64,000 nucleotides of DNA from Marinobacter sp. ANT_B65 (GCF_002407605.1 NZ_NXGV01000004.1:211391-275390); one strand, 5' to 3'. Positions 17,588-27,240 are shown, counted from the first letter of the stretch. Notes: a model not told the origin generated them from the letters alone. Program-made: numbers and translations.

Positions 17588-18403
17588 CTATCCGGCCCGG
17601 TCAAGAATCGTTCTGGCCATAGCGATGACCGGTGCATCCACCATCTGGCCTTCCACTTTGAAGGCGCCATCACCAGATCTGGCCGCTGCCATGACTTTTT
17701 GAGCCCATGCCACCTGCTCCGGATCCGGTGAAAAACCTGCCTGTACTGGAGCAATCTGCTTCGGGTGAATACACAGCATGCCGGCAAACCCCATGTTCCG
17801 GGCCCGGCGGGCCCTGCCAAGAACCGCGTCCTCATCATCAAACACCGGAAACACCGTATCGATTGGCGCCAGCAAACCGGCAGCCCGGGAGCTGACCAGA
17901 AGCTGATAGCGGCACTGATCCATAACGGTTTCTGCGGCTTCGGTATTACCTTCAATTCCCAGATCATCGCTGAGGTCCAGGCCGCCATAGCTCAGCCGTT
18001 CAACTCCCGGTACCGCAGCGATCTCGTTGAGAGCAACCAGGCCCAGAGCAGATTCAATCAGCGGAATAATGGTCTTTCCGGCGCTGGCCACAGCGTGAAT
18101 ATCATCCGCGGATTCAGCTTTCGGTAACATGATGCCGACTACCTTCGCATGGCGTGTACACAGAGCCAGATCTGCCTCAAAACCCACGGCTCCCCGGGCA
18201 TTGATACGCACATATATCGGCGCACCTTCATGGCTGGAAAGGAAGGCATCCAGCGCCTGACGGGCAGAATCCTTGGCATCAGCCGGCACCGCATCTTCCA
18301 GGTCCACAATTACCGCCCCGGCATTGCTGGCGATAGCTTTGGGAATTCGCTCGGGGCGGGAGGCCGGCACGAAGAGCATGGTTTTCAAATCTCTGCCTGT
18401 CAT
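17588..18403 (-). CDS. ccl: CitE-like lyase, probable citramalyl-CoA lyase
   Basis: A 271-residue HpcH/HpaI (CitE-like) TIM-barrel protein. LEDAVP (Glu36, Asp37), the arginine in YVRIN, the acidic IPLIESALG and the late IHPKQI are family active-site motifs. In RipC/Ccl this fold splits citramalyl-CoA to acetyl-CoA and pyruvate. The neighbours (CaiB CoA-transferase, ACAD, FAS1-like hydratase, divergent LysR) match the Pseudomonas aeruginosa itaconate locus, supporting this role over generic citrate-lyase beta. AGGAA precedes the ATG. Confidence 0.82.
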   Translation of the reverse strand: MTGRDLKTMLFVPASRPERIPKAIASNAGAVIVDLEDAVPADAKDSARQALDAFLSSHEGAPIYVRINARGAVGFEADLALCTRHAKVVGIMLPKAESADDIHAVASAGKTIIPLIESALGLVALNEIAAVPGVERLSYGGLDLSDDLGIEGNTEAAETVMDQCRYQLLVSSRAAGLLAPIDTVFPVFDDEDAVLGRARRARNMGFAGMLCIHPKQIAPVQAGFSPDPEQVAWAQKVMAAARSGDGAFKVEGQMVDAPVIAMARTILDRAG

Positions 18404-18430
18404 GGTCAGATTCCTGTTTTCTGTATTACG

Positions 18431-19636
18431 TTAGTGTCCGATCACACCGCTATGCTGTAACTGGCGGATCCGGTCCTGGCCAATGCCCAGCTCATCGAGA
18501 ATTCCGGCGTTGTGCTCGCCCAGAGCTGGCACAGCAGAAACTGCATCAGGGAAACACAGGCCCGGAGACTTCAGGACAGGCAGGGGGCCAGCCGGTGTTG
18601 CCACTTCCAGCCAGCGGTCCCGTGCCGCCAGTTGCGGGTGGTTCCAGACCTGCGCCATGTTGTTGACCGAAGCATTAGCGATACCAGCCGAATCCAGGCG
18701 GCGTACCACTTCGCCAAGGGTCATCCCGGAAAAGACCTCCCGGATAAGCGCCCCGAGCTGATCCCGGTTAGCAGATCGCCGGGGGTTATCAAGGTAAAGA
18801 GGGTCTCCGGCCAGCTCCGGGCGCTCCAGTACCAGCTCACAAAAGCCCTGCCATTCACGGTCGTTCTGTAACCCCAGCATCACCGTTGTGCCATCTCCGA
18901 CCGGAAAGGGGCCATAAGGGTATATCGTTGAATGGGAAGCTCCCGCTCTGGTCGGTTGCGGTGCGCCGTTATAGCTGTAGTACATGGGATAGCCCATCCA
19001 CTCCACGAGACTCTCCAGCATCGACACATCAATATGACTGCCTTCGCCAGTACGAGCCCGCAACAACAGCGCTGACAAAATGGAATTGCTTGCGTACATC
19101 CCCGCAGCAATATCCGCAACTGAACAGCCAGCTTTCGCCATACCATCTGCGTCCGGCGTCCCGGTCACTGATAAAAAGCCACTCTCACTCTGAATCAGCA
19201 AGTCATAGGCTTTCTTGCCACCATGGGAGCCGCCCTCGCCATAACCGGAAACATCACAAACAATCAACTGCGGATACTGTTCATGAAGTTCGTCGAAGGA
19301 CAGGCCCATCCGTGCAGTGGCACCGGGGGCGAGGTTCTGTACCAGAACGTCTGCTTCTGCCAGCAGCTGGTGCAGGATTTTCTGCCCCTCGGCAGCCTTC
19401 AGATTCAGGGTCAGGCTTTCCTTCGACCGGTTTGCCCATACAAAGTGAGAGGAAAGTCCATTGGCTCTGTCATCATAGTCCCGAGCGAAATCCCCACCAT
19501 CAGGGCGCTCAACCTTGATCACCCGCGCACCCTGCTCCGCAAGCTGACGCGTACACAAAGGAGCCGCAATAGCCTGCTCCAGTGAGATCACGGTCACCCC
19601 CTCCAGGGGGAGGGGCTTTCTGCTATTTCCTGTCAC
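18431..19636 (-). CDS. ict: CaiB/BaiF CoA-transferase, probable itaconate CoA-transferase
   Basis: A 401-residue family III CoA-transferase. GTG at 19636 is chosen as start because AGGGAAGG lies just upstream; the longer frame to 19702 has no support. The likely catalytic aspartate is Asp175 in SVADIAAGM. In the Rip/Ict-Ich-Ccl pathway this enzyme moves CoA from succinyl-CoA to itaconate. Gene order between the ACAD and the lyase fits. A different dicarboxylate, such as methylsuccinate or mesaconate, is also possible. Confidence 0.8.
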   Translation of the reverse strand: MTGNSRKPLPLEGVTVISLEQAIAAPLCTRQLAEQGARVIKVERPDGGDFARDYDDRANGLSSHFVWANRSKESLTLNLKAAEGQKILHQLLAEADVLVQNLAPGATARMGLSFDELHEQYPQLIVCDVSGYGEGGSHGGKKAYDLLIQSESGFLSVTGTPDADGMAKAGCSVADIAAGMYASNSILSALLLRARTGEGSHIDVSMLESLVEWMGYPMYYSYNGAPQPTRAGASHSTIYPYGPFPVGDGTTVMLGLQNDREWQGFCELVLERPELAGDPLYLDNPRRSANRDQLGALIREVFSGMTLGEVVRRLDSAGIANASVNNMAQVWNHPQLAARDRWLEVATPAGPLPVLKSPGLCFPDAVSAVPALGEHNAGILDELGIGQDRIRQLQHSGVIGH

Positions 19637-19661
19637 AAAACCTTCCCTTGGATGCCAGAAG

Positions 19662-20825
19662 TCAGAAAGACCGCGGCAACTCCAGCAGATGCTCAGCCAC
19701 ATAGGAGAGAATCAGATTGGTAGATATGGGCGCTACCTGATACAGGCGCGTTTCCCGGAACTTCCGCTCCACATCGTACTCATTGGCAAAGCCAAACCCG
19801 CCATGTGTCTGCAGGCATACATTCGCAGCCTCCCAGGAGGATTCGGCAGCCAGATACTTCGCCATATTGGCACTGGCGCCGGCGTTCCGGCCGCTGTCGT
19901 ATTCTTCACAGGCGCGCCAGCGCATCAGATCCGCTGCTTCTACGTTGATATGGGCCTTGGCTATGGGAAACTGAACGCCCTGATTCTTGCCAATCGGACG
20001 GCCAAACACTTCCCGCTCACTGGCGTACTTGCGTGCCTTGTCTATAAACCAGCGCCCGTCGCCAACGCATTCGGCGGCTATCAGAGTACGCTCGGCATTG
20101 AGGCCGTCGAGAATATAACGAAACCCTTTACCCTCCTCGCCAATCAGGTTTTCAGCGGGAATCTCCAGGTTATCGAAGAACAGTTCATTGGTTTCGTGGT
20201 TCACCATATTGGCAATAGGCTGAACTGTCAGACCATTACCTATGGCCTGCTGCAGGTCGACGATAAAAATAGACATGCCTTCTGACTTGCGTTTGACATC
20301 TTCCAGCGGCGTGGTGCGGGCCAGCAGGATCATCAGGTCAGAATGCTGGATGCGAGAGATCCATACTTTCTGGCCGTTGATCACGTACTTGTCGCCCCGA
20401 CGGACCGCTGTAGTCTTGATCTTGGTAGTATCCGTTCCAGTGGTTGGCTCGGTTACACCCATGGATTGCAGGCGCAATTTACCTGCGGCAATTCTTGGAA
20501 GGTAGTTCTGTTTCTGTTCTTCGCTGCCGTGACGCAACAGGGTAAACATGTTGTACATCTGGCCATGTACGGTTCCGGAATTACCACCGGCACGATTGAC
20601 CTCTTCAAGGATAACTGAAGCTTCTGCTACCCCAAGGCCAGAACCGCCATACTCCTCCGGAATCATCGCGGCAAGCCAGCCAGCCTGGGTCATCGCCTCA
20701 ACAAACTCCTCAGGGAAAGCTTTCCTCTCGTCTATGCCACGCCAGTATGCAGCGTCAAACTCCGCGCACAAGCCACGTACACCGTCGCGAATATCCTGAT
20801 ACTTCTCCAGTGATGGACTGGTCAT
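19662..20825 (-). CDS. Acyl-CoA dehydrogenase of the itaconate-type operon
   Basis: A 387-residue ACAD. GVTEPTTGTDTTK is the flavin/substrate loop, and Glu245 in LNAERTLIA sits where isovaleryl-type enzymes have the base. The C-terminus (LYQVAPISTNLILSYV) lacks the common GGSNEI signature. Its ATG follows the hydratase stop codon directly, with AAGGAG upstream. The P. aeruginosa locus has an ACAD in the same place. It may oxidise methylsuccinyl-CoA or a related C5 dicarboxylyl-CoA to feed the hydratase; that is inference. Confidence 0.85.
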   Translation of the reverse strand: MTSPSLEKYQDIRDGVRGLCAEFDAAYWRGIDERKAFPEEFVEAMTQAGWLAAMIPEEYGGSGLGVAEASVILEEVNRAGGNSGTVHGQMYNMFTLLRHGSEEQKQNYLPRIAAGKLRLQSMGVTEPTTGTDTTKIKTTAVRRGDKYVINGQKVWISRIQHSDLMILLARTTPLEDVKRKSEGMSIFIVDLQQAIGNGLTVQPIANMVNHETNELFFDNLEIPAENLIGEEGKGFRYILDGLNAERTLIAAECVGDGRWFIDKARKYASEREVFGRPIGKNQGVQFPIAKAHINVEAADLMRWRACEEYDSGRNAGASANMAKYLAAESSWEAANVCLQTHGGFGFANEYDVERKFRETRLYQVAPISTNLILSYVAEHLLELPRSF

Positions 20826-21659
20826 CTATTTGTTCTCCTTGAACACAAGTTCTGCCTCGTGAGCCGGGCCGTCTTCATTGGCAGCCCAAAGCAATGCATG
20901 ACCGTCACCCTCTATCCGCCCTGCAACCTGGAACGACTTGTCTACGGTTAATGGCCGCAACCCACGGTAGGACAGGCTTACCGGCGTCAGCCCCGGGTTG
21001 GCGTCCACAAAGGCCTGTACCATCAGAGTGGCTATCATCGGCCCATGAACCACCAGATCCGGATAACCTTCTTTCTCGGTGGTGTAAGGATGGTCGTAAT
21101 GGATGCGGTGGCCGTTGAATGTAACCGCCGAATAACGGAACAACAGCAACGGTGACGGCTGAACCGACTGGCTCCACTGAGCCTCTGCGACCGGCTTGTC
21201 CAGCGACAACCGTGGCGCCGCCGGCGCCTTGTATACAATGTCCTGCTCCTCGCTCAGACACAGCACTCCATTCTGGCGGTATTCATGCTCCACCGTGACG
21301 AAGAGCAGCTTGCCGGAACGACCCGTTTTTTCATTGATCGCCTTAATGCTGGACTGGCGCTCAGCTGGCTGACCTATAGTGAAAGGCTGCAAGAAATTAA
21401 CGCGCCCCCCGGCCCACATCCGGGTGTTGCCCTCAGACTTCGGCAAAAAGCCACCCGGAGCTATGTGACCATCAGGCCCCGTAGCGGAAGGCGGTACTGG
21501 AATCTGGAAAAATGCCCAGTGCCACAGAGCTGCAAGCTCATCACCTTCCCCGGGGAACGGGCGATCCAGCATGGCTGCAATACGACCGGCATGAGAGGGG
21601 TCCAGGCGATCCCTGCAGGATTCCTGCTTGCCGATCCAGCCTTCGGGAGAGCTTGACAT
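20826..21659 (-). CDS. ich: FAS1-like/MaoC hydratase, probable itaconyl-CoA or mesaconyl-C4-CoA hydratase
   Basis: A 277-residue double hot-dog protein. The C-terminal half carries FRYSAVTFNGHRIHYD and VVHGPMIATLM, strongly typical of the mesaconyl-C4-CoA hydratase/RipB family. It adds water to give citramalyl-CoA for the lyase. I start at the ATG at 21659, 7 bp after AGAGG; a GTG at 21662 is directly before it. First gene of the operon and divergent from the LysR gene. Confidence 0.84.
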   Translation of the reverse strand: MSSSPEGWIGKQESCRDRLDPSHAGRIAAMLDRPFPGEGDELAALWHWAFFQIPVPPSATGPDGHIAPGGFLPKSEGNTRMWAGGRVNFLQPFTIGQPAERQSSIKAINEKTGRSGKLLFVTVEHEYRQNGVLCLSEEQDIVYKAPAAPRLSLDKPVAEAQWSQSVQPSPLLLFRYSAVTFNGHRIHYDHPYTTEKEGYPDLVVHGPMIATLMVQAFVDANPGLTPVSLSYRGLRPLTVDKSFQVAGRIEGDGHALLWAANEDGPAHEAELVFKENK

Positions 21660-21716
21660 CACACATCCTCTTATCAGTCTTTATTCTGGCTTTCGAACAA
21701 TGGTAAGAATGCCGTT

Positions 21717-21735
21717 ATACAACGCTCGGGAGTAT
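21717..21735. promoter_or_regulatory. Candidate LysR operator in the ich/LysR divergent region
   Basis: ATAC (21717-21720) and GTAT (21732-21735) form an inverted pair separated by 11 bp within the 167-bp divergent region. This dyad pattern is common for LysR-type regulators, which often bind near divergent promoters to control themselves and the target operon. Assignment to the adjacent LysR protein is inferred. Confidence 0.45.
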
Positions 21736-21826
21736 TCGTTTTTCCACAAGGGTGCGTTTTGTTTCCATGAACACCCCAGTGGTTTAGACTGACAGCCTCT
21801 TTGTTAGCCTGCTGATTATCTGAACC

Positions 21827-22786
21827 ATGCACTTTGATATTCCGGATCTCCGACTGTTCATCCATGTAGCCGAAGCCAATAGTCTGACCGGCGGAGCCCG
21901 CCGGGCCTGCCTGTCCACGGCAGCGGCCAGCATGCGAATCAAGTCGCTGGAGGGGCAACTCGGCAGCCGACTGTTCTATCGCGACAGCCAGGGCGTAGAA
22001 CTGACGCCGGCAGGCCATGACTTACTGGTCCATGCGCGCGCAATCATGCGTCAGGTGGATTACATCAAAGAAGAGTTTTCCCAGTATGCCGAAGGCGAGT
22101 CGGGGCATTTGCGAATCTTCGCCAATACCACAGCGGTAAGCGATTTCATGCCAGATGTGCTGGCGAGTTTTCTGGTCAAACGGCCAGGCGTCAGCATTGA
22201 CCTGCAGGAGCGCCTGACCAATGACATTATTCGTGGTGTAGTTGATGGATCAACCGACCTGGGTGTCGTCGCAGGCCCGGTAAATCCCCACAAAAAACTC
22301 GAAATCATTCCGTTCAGCGTCGACCGGCTGGTAGTTGTAACCCCGAAAGATCATGAACTGGCAACACGCGGAAGGGTTTCATTCGCCGAAACCCTCCGCT
22401 ACCCCCACATCGGCTTGCGGGAAGGCAGCACCCTGTTCAACTTCCTCAAGGAGCAGTCCAGCAAAACCGGCTCAACCCTTCAGATGAGAATCCAGGTCTT
22501 TGGTTTCGAGTCAGCCTGCCGGATGGTCAGCCGGGGCGTGGGCATAAGCATATTGCCCCGTTCAATTGCTCACAGATACGCGGATTTTCTGGATATTGCC
22601 ACCATCGATCTGGAAGATGACTGGGCGGAGCGGGAACGCAGCCTGATTGTCCGTGAGTTTGATGCCCTGCCCAAATGCGGCAAAGAGCTGGTGGAGAAAA
22701 TACGAAATCTCGCCTCGCCTGATGCTACGTTCAAGTTAGGGGAAGGCGAGCCTTCCCTTGTTCAAGGCATTAAAAAGGAAGGGTAA
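21827..22786 (+). CDS. LysR-family regulator, RipR-like
   Basis: A 319-residue regulator. The N-terminal winged helix (about residues 1-60) includes LRLFIHVAEANSLTGGARR and STAAASMRIKSLEGQLGSRL. The effector-binding domain follows. It is transcribed away from the hydratase gene, the arrangement seen for the itaconate regulator of P. aeruginosa, and probably activates that operon in response to itaconate or a related acid. Its end overlaps the convergent permease by 17 bp. Confidence 0.88.
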   Translation: MHFDIPDLRLFIHVAEANSLTGGARRACLSTAAASMRIKSLEGQLGSRLFYRDSQGVELTPAGHDLLVHARAIMRQVDYIKEEFSQYAEGESGHLRIFANTTAVSDFMPDVLASFLVKRPGVSIDLQERLTNDIIRGVVDGSTDLGVVAGPVNPHKKLEIIPFSVDRLVVVTPKDHELATRGRVSFAETLRYPHIGLREGSTLFNFLKEQSSKTGSTLQMRIQVFGFESACRMVSRGVGISILPRSIAHRYADFLDIATIDLEDDWAERERSLIVREFDALPKCGKELVEKIRNLASPDATFKLGEGEPSLVQGIKKEG

Positions 22787-24110
22787 ATACAGCACATACC
22801 AGGCTACAGATTACCAGCATAACCAGCGAGAACTTAAGGCTCCAGCCATAGGACGCCGTTCGGGCATCATAGCCAGTACAACGCTCCAGCAGCAGGGCGT
22901 TAGCGGAATACGGCGTGCCCGCGATGGTAATTCCCCACCCGGCTATAATGCCAAGCCCCAACCCCAACAGACCATACTCAGGCCAGATGGGCCCCAGGAT
23001 GCTTCCCGACAGGGTACCGGAGATGATCGGGTTGACTCCCACAGTTCCTCCGATGAAGAACATCCAGGGTACTGCCATGGCCACCATCGGATAGGCCCAT
23101 ACCGGCAAACTGAACTCCATGCCCAGCCAGCTCAGCGCTATGGTGCCAATAATACCGCCAAGAAACGATGACCCACCCATAATGGCCAGTTCATTGTTTG
23201 CCATGGCCATTGACGGCATGGACACCACACCATCATGGACACGACGGTAGAAAAGCCCGATAACAACAGCCGTAAGACAACTCAGCGTAACCGCCTGTGA
23301 ATAAACCAGCCCCCCGCCTACGCTCAGAGCGAAAGCTCCCAGGCAGATCAACACAATAATGCCGATAAAGCGGAGCCACGACAGCATTGCCGACTCATCC
23401 CCAGCGGCATCAATCGCCAACTCTTCACGCGGCGGCTCATCCTCCCGCGCCAGGGCGCCAGCGAAAAGGTAAAACAAGGCAAACGGAAGCCCTAGAGCAA
23501 TAAGCTTCCAGCTCGACAGTCCCGGAAGAAAGGTCACTGTCATAACAACAGAGATGGACAGAGGTGATGCCATAGGCGATGCGGCAAAGCCCCGGACAAC
23601 TGCCCGCGCAGCATTACGTGCCATCGGGCTGTCGCCCTGCTCCTTGACCTGCAGCCCGATCATGGTAGCGACCACACCTACAGATCCGAAATTGAGGGGC
23701 ACGGAAAGCAATGCTGTACCGGAAGTCATACCGACATAACGGAACAAGGATTTGCCGGCAAACAGACTACGGGAAATCCGTTTAAGGTCATCAGACTGGC
23801 CCAGCACTGCGGAGAGCAGCATCACTGTAATAATCAACGCCCCGATTCTGGACATGTTACCTGCTGCCTTCGGCACCGCTGCCGGATCTGCCATGAGCCC
23901 GGCAAATGTCAGAATTAAGATCAGCGCCAGGATAATGCGCCCCACCATGCGCAGATTCCCCCAACCCAACAGAATAGCAAGGCAGATCAGAACCGTAGCA
24001 ATATAGGTGTTGCCCGGCAGAAAAGTCGCGATACCGGTGAATAATGCCAGGTAAGCAAGAACTGAGCGAAGTCCGGAAAAGCTATCCGGCCGCAAAAAGG
24101 AGTGATTCAT
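22770..24110 (-). CDS. Polytopic membrane permease, family uncertain (candidate organic-acid transporter)
   Basis: A 446-residue protein with about 11-12 hydrophobic segments. I cannot name the family with confidence; an ion-transporter (ArsB/NhaD-like) superfamily relation is possible. Noticeable blocks are AVVRGFAASPMASPLSISVV around residue 175 and MGGSSFLGGIIGTIALS in the second half. The permease at 33828 has comparable length, topology and blocks (TLRGFCGVPLWAPTSVTML), so the two look related. Its position next to the LysR gene suggests uptake or export of the acid degraded by the 17.6-21.7 kb operon. Confidence 0.7.
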   Translation of the reverse strand: MNHSFLRPDSFSGLRSVLAYLALFTGIATFLPGNTYIATVLICLAILLGWGNLRMVGRIILALILILTFAGLMADPAAVPKAAGNMSRIGALIITVMLLSAVLGQSDDLKRISRSLFAGKSLFRYVGMTSGTALLSVPLNFGSVGVVATMIGLQVKEQGDSPMARNAARAVVRGFAASPMASPLSISVVMTVTFLPGLSSWKLIALGLPFALFYLFAGALAREDEPPREELAIDAAGDESAMLSWLRFIGIIVLICLGAFALSVGGGLVYSQAVTLSCLTAVVIGLFYRRVHDGVVSMPSMAMANNELAIMGGSSFLGGIIGTIALSWLGMEFSLPVWAYPMVAMAVPWMFFIGGTVGVNPIISGTLSGSILGPIWPEYGLLGLGLGIIAGWGITIAGTPYSANALLLERCTGYDARTASYGWSLKFSLVMLVICSLVCAVFTLPF

Positions 24111-24422
24111 ATCCCATCCACTTATGATCGAAATTTTTCTGAGGTTTTAGATGGGACTTGCCACATCATGCGCTCACCGGGAGCGGCGACGTCACATATT
24201 GCTCACCAGCATGGAGTTGGCAGTTAACTCGGCTGATTATCTGCGGGCCGCCGTGAGGAGATTCTTTTGGGCTACGAAACCTAAACCGTCTATAGAAGCA
24301 GGTCAACGAATCATACCCTTCCCGTTAAACCATTTTTCTATAAACTCCATACCGGAGTTATATACCTCGTTTCAGCTTCCGGCCCGGACGCGCTCCCTGC
24401 GTCCATTCCATTGGCTGGTAAC
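24111..24422. other. Gene-free 312-bp gap with two short inverted repeats
   Basis: No convincing gene lies between the TRAP dctM stop and the permease start, both on the minus strand. Two hairpin-forming repeats are visible: AACTCC/GGAGTT (24343-24348 and 24354-24359) and GGACGC/GCGTCC (24386-24391 and 24399-24404). Either could help end or stabilise the TRAP transcript, but neither has a T-tract. The permease promoter must lie in the lower-coordinate half; I cannot pick it with confidence. Confidence 0.5.
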
Positions 24423-25730
24423 TCAGTACATCAAGGAAGGCAGGAAAAGCGAGATCTGCGGAAAGAACATCAGCAGAGCAAGCACTACAGCCTCTGCCGC
24501 CAGAAACCATAAGGTTCCCCGAACGATTGTGCCGAAAGGAACCGTGTCTCCGACGCCCGCACTGACAACAAAAAGATTTAGCCCTATCGGAGGTGTCAGC
24601 AGGCCTATTTCAATAAACTTCACCACAAGCACACCAAACCATATGACATTGATATCGAAAGCAATAACAAATGGAGCCAAAACCGGAAGCGTTACGAGCA
24701 TCAACCCTATAGGATCGAGAAACATACCCAGAATGATATAAAAGATCGTTACCATTATGAGAAATATCCATAGCGCCACAGCATAATTTTCGACCCAGTC
24801 CCCAATGCCCATCGGTATCTGGCTCAATGTAAGCATCCTGCTGAACAGCACAGCACCAATGGCAATAAGGAAAATAGAAGCCGTGCTTTGCACAGTTTCA
24901 GAGACCGCATTCCTCATTGCATCCCAGCTGAACGAGCCCTGGACAACGGCAGCAATCACCGCGATAAACGCTCCGAAAGCACCGGCCTCTGTGGCAGTTA
25001 CAATGCCCGTATACAAACCACCCACTACACCCGCAACAATCACGGGCAAGGGCCAGGATCTGGCCAGCAAAAGCAGTTTTTCCGGCATTTCCAGTTTATC
25101 GTTGGTTCGTGGCGCAAGACTCGGCTTCAGTTTCACCCGGATTATGATCACTGCCGCGTAGGCCAGCATTGTCAGCAACCCCGGTATTATTCCTGCCATA
25201 AGTAACTGGCCAACCGACGCCTCCATGAATACCGCATAGAGAACAAACGGAATGCTGGGCGGTATGAACGCCCCAAGGGTTCCGGAGGCTGCAACGATAC
25301 CCGTGGCAAGCCCCGGATCATACTTCGCCCTCAGCATCTCAGGGACGGCCAGCCTGGACATTGCTCCGGCCATCGCCACACTGGAACCACTTGCCGCGGC
25401 AAAACCGGCACTTGAGACATTAGTGGCAATCGCCAGCCCTCCAGGCAAAAAGCTGAGCCAGGCACGTCCAGCGTCGAAGAGAGTGCGGGTCAAACCGGTA
25501 TGGAAGGCAATCGCGCCCATTAAAATAAACATCGGGATTGCAGTCAGCGACCAATGGGCGATGAACTGGAAGGTGGTCGCTCCCATCAGCGAAAACGCTG
25601 CGCTGGATCCGCGCAGCCACCAGATCCCGGTGAAAGCGGTCAAACCTAACGCGATGCCGATAGGTATACGCAGTGCAAGCAACAGCAACAACATACCTAT
25701 ACAGGAAAGGCCAATTTCTACAGGGCTCAC
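24423..25730 (-). CDS. dctM: TRAP transporter large permease DctM
   Basis: A 435-residue large permease with about 12 membrane segments. Motifs include AAASGSSVAMAGAMS, GTLGAFIPPSIPF and LLTPPIGLNLFV. It starts with GTG at 25730 after AGGAGGA and overlaps the dctQ stop by 4 bp. Last gene of the 29.7-24.4 kb operon, whose binding protein is at the other end. Confidence 0.92.
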   Translation of the reverse strand: MSPVEIGLSCIGMLLLLLALRIPIGIALGLTAFTGIWWLRGSSAAFSLMGATTFQFIAHWSLTAIPMFILMGAIAFHTGLTRTLFDAGRAWLSFLPGGLAIATNVSSAGFAAASGSSVAMAGAMSRLAVPEMLRAKYDPGLATGIVAASGTLGAFIPPSIPFVLYAVFMEASVGQLLMAGIIPGLLTMLAYAAVIIIRVKLKPSLAPRTNDKLEMPEKLLLLARSWPLPVIVAGVVGGLYTGIVTATEAGAFGAFIAVIAAVVQGSFSWDAMRNAVSETVQSTASIFLIAIGAVLFSRMLTLSQIPMGIGDWVENYAVALWIFLIMVTIFYIILGMFLDPIGLMLVTLPVLAPFVIAFDINVIWFGVLVVKFIEIGLLTPPIGLNLFVVSAGVGDTVPFGTIVRGTLWFLAAEAVVLALLMFFPQISLFLPSLMY

Positions 25731-26230
25731 AGGCTGTCCTCCTGATCACTGCCCCATGACGAGACAAACTGATACAGCCAGTACAAAGAGGCCATCAAGG
25801 CAAGGGAAATTCCGATAACAGCCAGCCATCGGGATGGCCAGACCGCCAGCTCAGCAACGATTGCATCCACTGTTTCCTGCCGCTTCCAGCTGCGCACAGC
25901 CTGGAGATAAAGGCCGTAAGAGAAGATGGCAAAATAGACAGTTATTGCAACCATGCCTATACCATCAACCACCCGTCTGAAGCGCCCGCGAAAAAACTGG
26001 GCAACCACATCAACCCGAATATGCACATCATCTGCGGTACAGGAAAAAATACCCACAAATACTGCAGCCACCATGTAGTAATAAGTGACCACTTCCATGG
26101 TTCCCGGAATATGCATCCCGAACAGAACCCTGAGCAAAACTTCTGCAGTAACATGCACCACCATCAAGACTGTTACCGCCCCCACAGCCACAGCTGCTCC
26201 GTTACTGATTTTTTTCAGCCAGGTATCCAT
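25727..26230 (-). CDS. dctQ: TRAP transporter small permease DctQ
   Basis: A 167-residue membrane protein with four hydrophobic segments. The ATG at 26230 is chosen because GGAGG lies 5 bp upstream, immediately after the stop of the oxidoreductase gene; an in-frame ATG at 26248 would overlap that gene. DDVHIRVDVVAQFFRGR is the expected cytoplasmic loop. Confidence 0.88.
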   Translation of the reverse strand: MDTWLKKISNGAAVAVGAVTVLMVVHVTAEVLLRVLFGMHIPGTMEVVTYYYMVAAVFVGIFSCTADDVHIRVDVVAQFFRGRFRRVVDGIGMVAITVYFAIFSYGLYLQAVRSWKRQETVDAIVAELAVWPSRWLAVIGISLALMASLYWLYQFVSSWGSDQEDSL

Positions 26231-26241
26231 AACCGCCTCCA

Positions 26242-27240
26242 TTAGCAAACCCTGAGGACAACTTTGCCGACCGAGCGCCGGCCAACGACCCGGGCAATTG
26301 CCTGCTTCACATCCGCGAGCTCAAACGTCTCAGGCTCTCTGAGATTGAGATTGCCGGCTGAGGCAGCCGAAAAAAGCCAGTCCATCAGGACATGCATCTC
26401 AGGCGCGTACTCATGACGACGATCAGTCTTGCCCCAACCGATGCAATCGGAGAAATTCACGCCGTGCAGGCTGATATTCTTTACCAGAAGCAGATTTACA
26501 GGCGCCTGAGGGATCACGCCGCTGGCAAAACCCAGTGAAAGAATACAGCCTCCGTTTGCCGTGCAGCGGATAAGGTCTTCGAAGGCAGAGCCACCCACCG
26601 GGTCGAATACCACATCCACGCCCTGGCCCCCGGTTTCTGCCCGAACGGCTTCCAGCAGGTTCCGGGATGAATAATCGATGAGCAGGTCAGCCCCGGCCAG
26701 CCGGGCTGCTTCCAGTTTGGCCTCAGAACTTGCTGCGGCAAAAACCGTCGCTCCTTTCAGTCTGGCAACCTCAACTGCCGCCAGACCAAGGGCTCCGCCC
26801 GCCCCACAAACCAGTACCCGCTGGCCCGCTTTTACATCACCGCGCTTCAGCGCGGTTGCAGCAGTACCGAAAGACAAGGGAATTCCGACAGCACGCTCCA
26901 GTGAGACGTTATCGGGAACCGGGTAAACTGTTGCGGCATCGATAACAACTTCTTCGGCAAAGCCTCCCGCGTCCACAATGGCAGCCACCCGGTCACCGGG
27001 CTCCAGGTGATCCACTCCCTGGCCACACTCCATGATCTCCCCGGACACTTCGGTCCCCGGAATAAAGGGCAGCGTCATCTTCCGTTGATAGCGGCCCGTT
27101 ACCATCAGGGAGATGGCGTAGCTGACGCTGGCATAATGAATCCTGATCCGGACACAGCCTGGCGCAATGTCCGGTCGCGCCACATCAACCATCTTCAAAT
27201 CTTCAAAGCCCGTAAACTGGTCACACAGAATCGCTTTCAT
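26242..27240 (-). CDS. Zinc-independent quinone-oxidoreductase-like MDR enzyme (Qor/enoyl reductase type)
   Basis: A 332-residue medium-chain dehydrogenase/reductase. GroES-like N-terminal half, then a Rossmann half with VLVCGAGGALGLAAVEVARL (about residues 142-161). The zinc-binding cysteines of alcohol dehydrogenases are not evident. Such enzymes reduce quinones or the double bond of enoyl-CoA/enoyl compounds with NADPH. Within an operon of dctP, CaiB and dctQM it may saturate a conjugated double bond of the imported acid. The substrate is unknown. Confidence 0.85.
   Translation of the reverse strand: MKAILCDQFTGFEDLKMVDVARPDIAPGCVRIRIHYASVSYAISLMVTGRYQRKMTLPFIPGTEVSGEIMECGQGVDHLEPGDRVAAIVDAGGFAEEVVIDAATVYPVPDNVSLERAVGIPLSFGTAATALKRGDVKAGQRVLVCGAGGALGLAAVEVARLKGATVFAAASSEAKLEAARLAGADLLIDYSSRNLLEAVRAETGGQGVDVVFDPVGGSAFEDLIRCTANGGCILSLGFASGVIPQAPVNLLLVKNISLHGVNFSDCIGWGKTDRRHEYAPEMHVLMDWLFSAASAGNLNLREPETFELADVKQAIARVVGRRSVGKVVLRVC

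Noticed and set aside
16655..17731. Plus-strand open frame of 358 codons opposite the HlyD gene
   Set aside because: Low-complexity His/Gln/Arg-rich translation, antisense to a clear HlyD-family protein.
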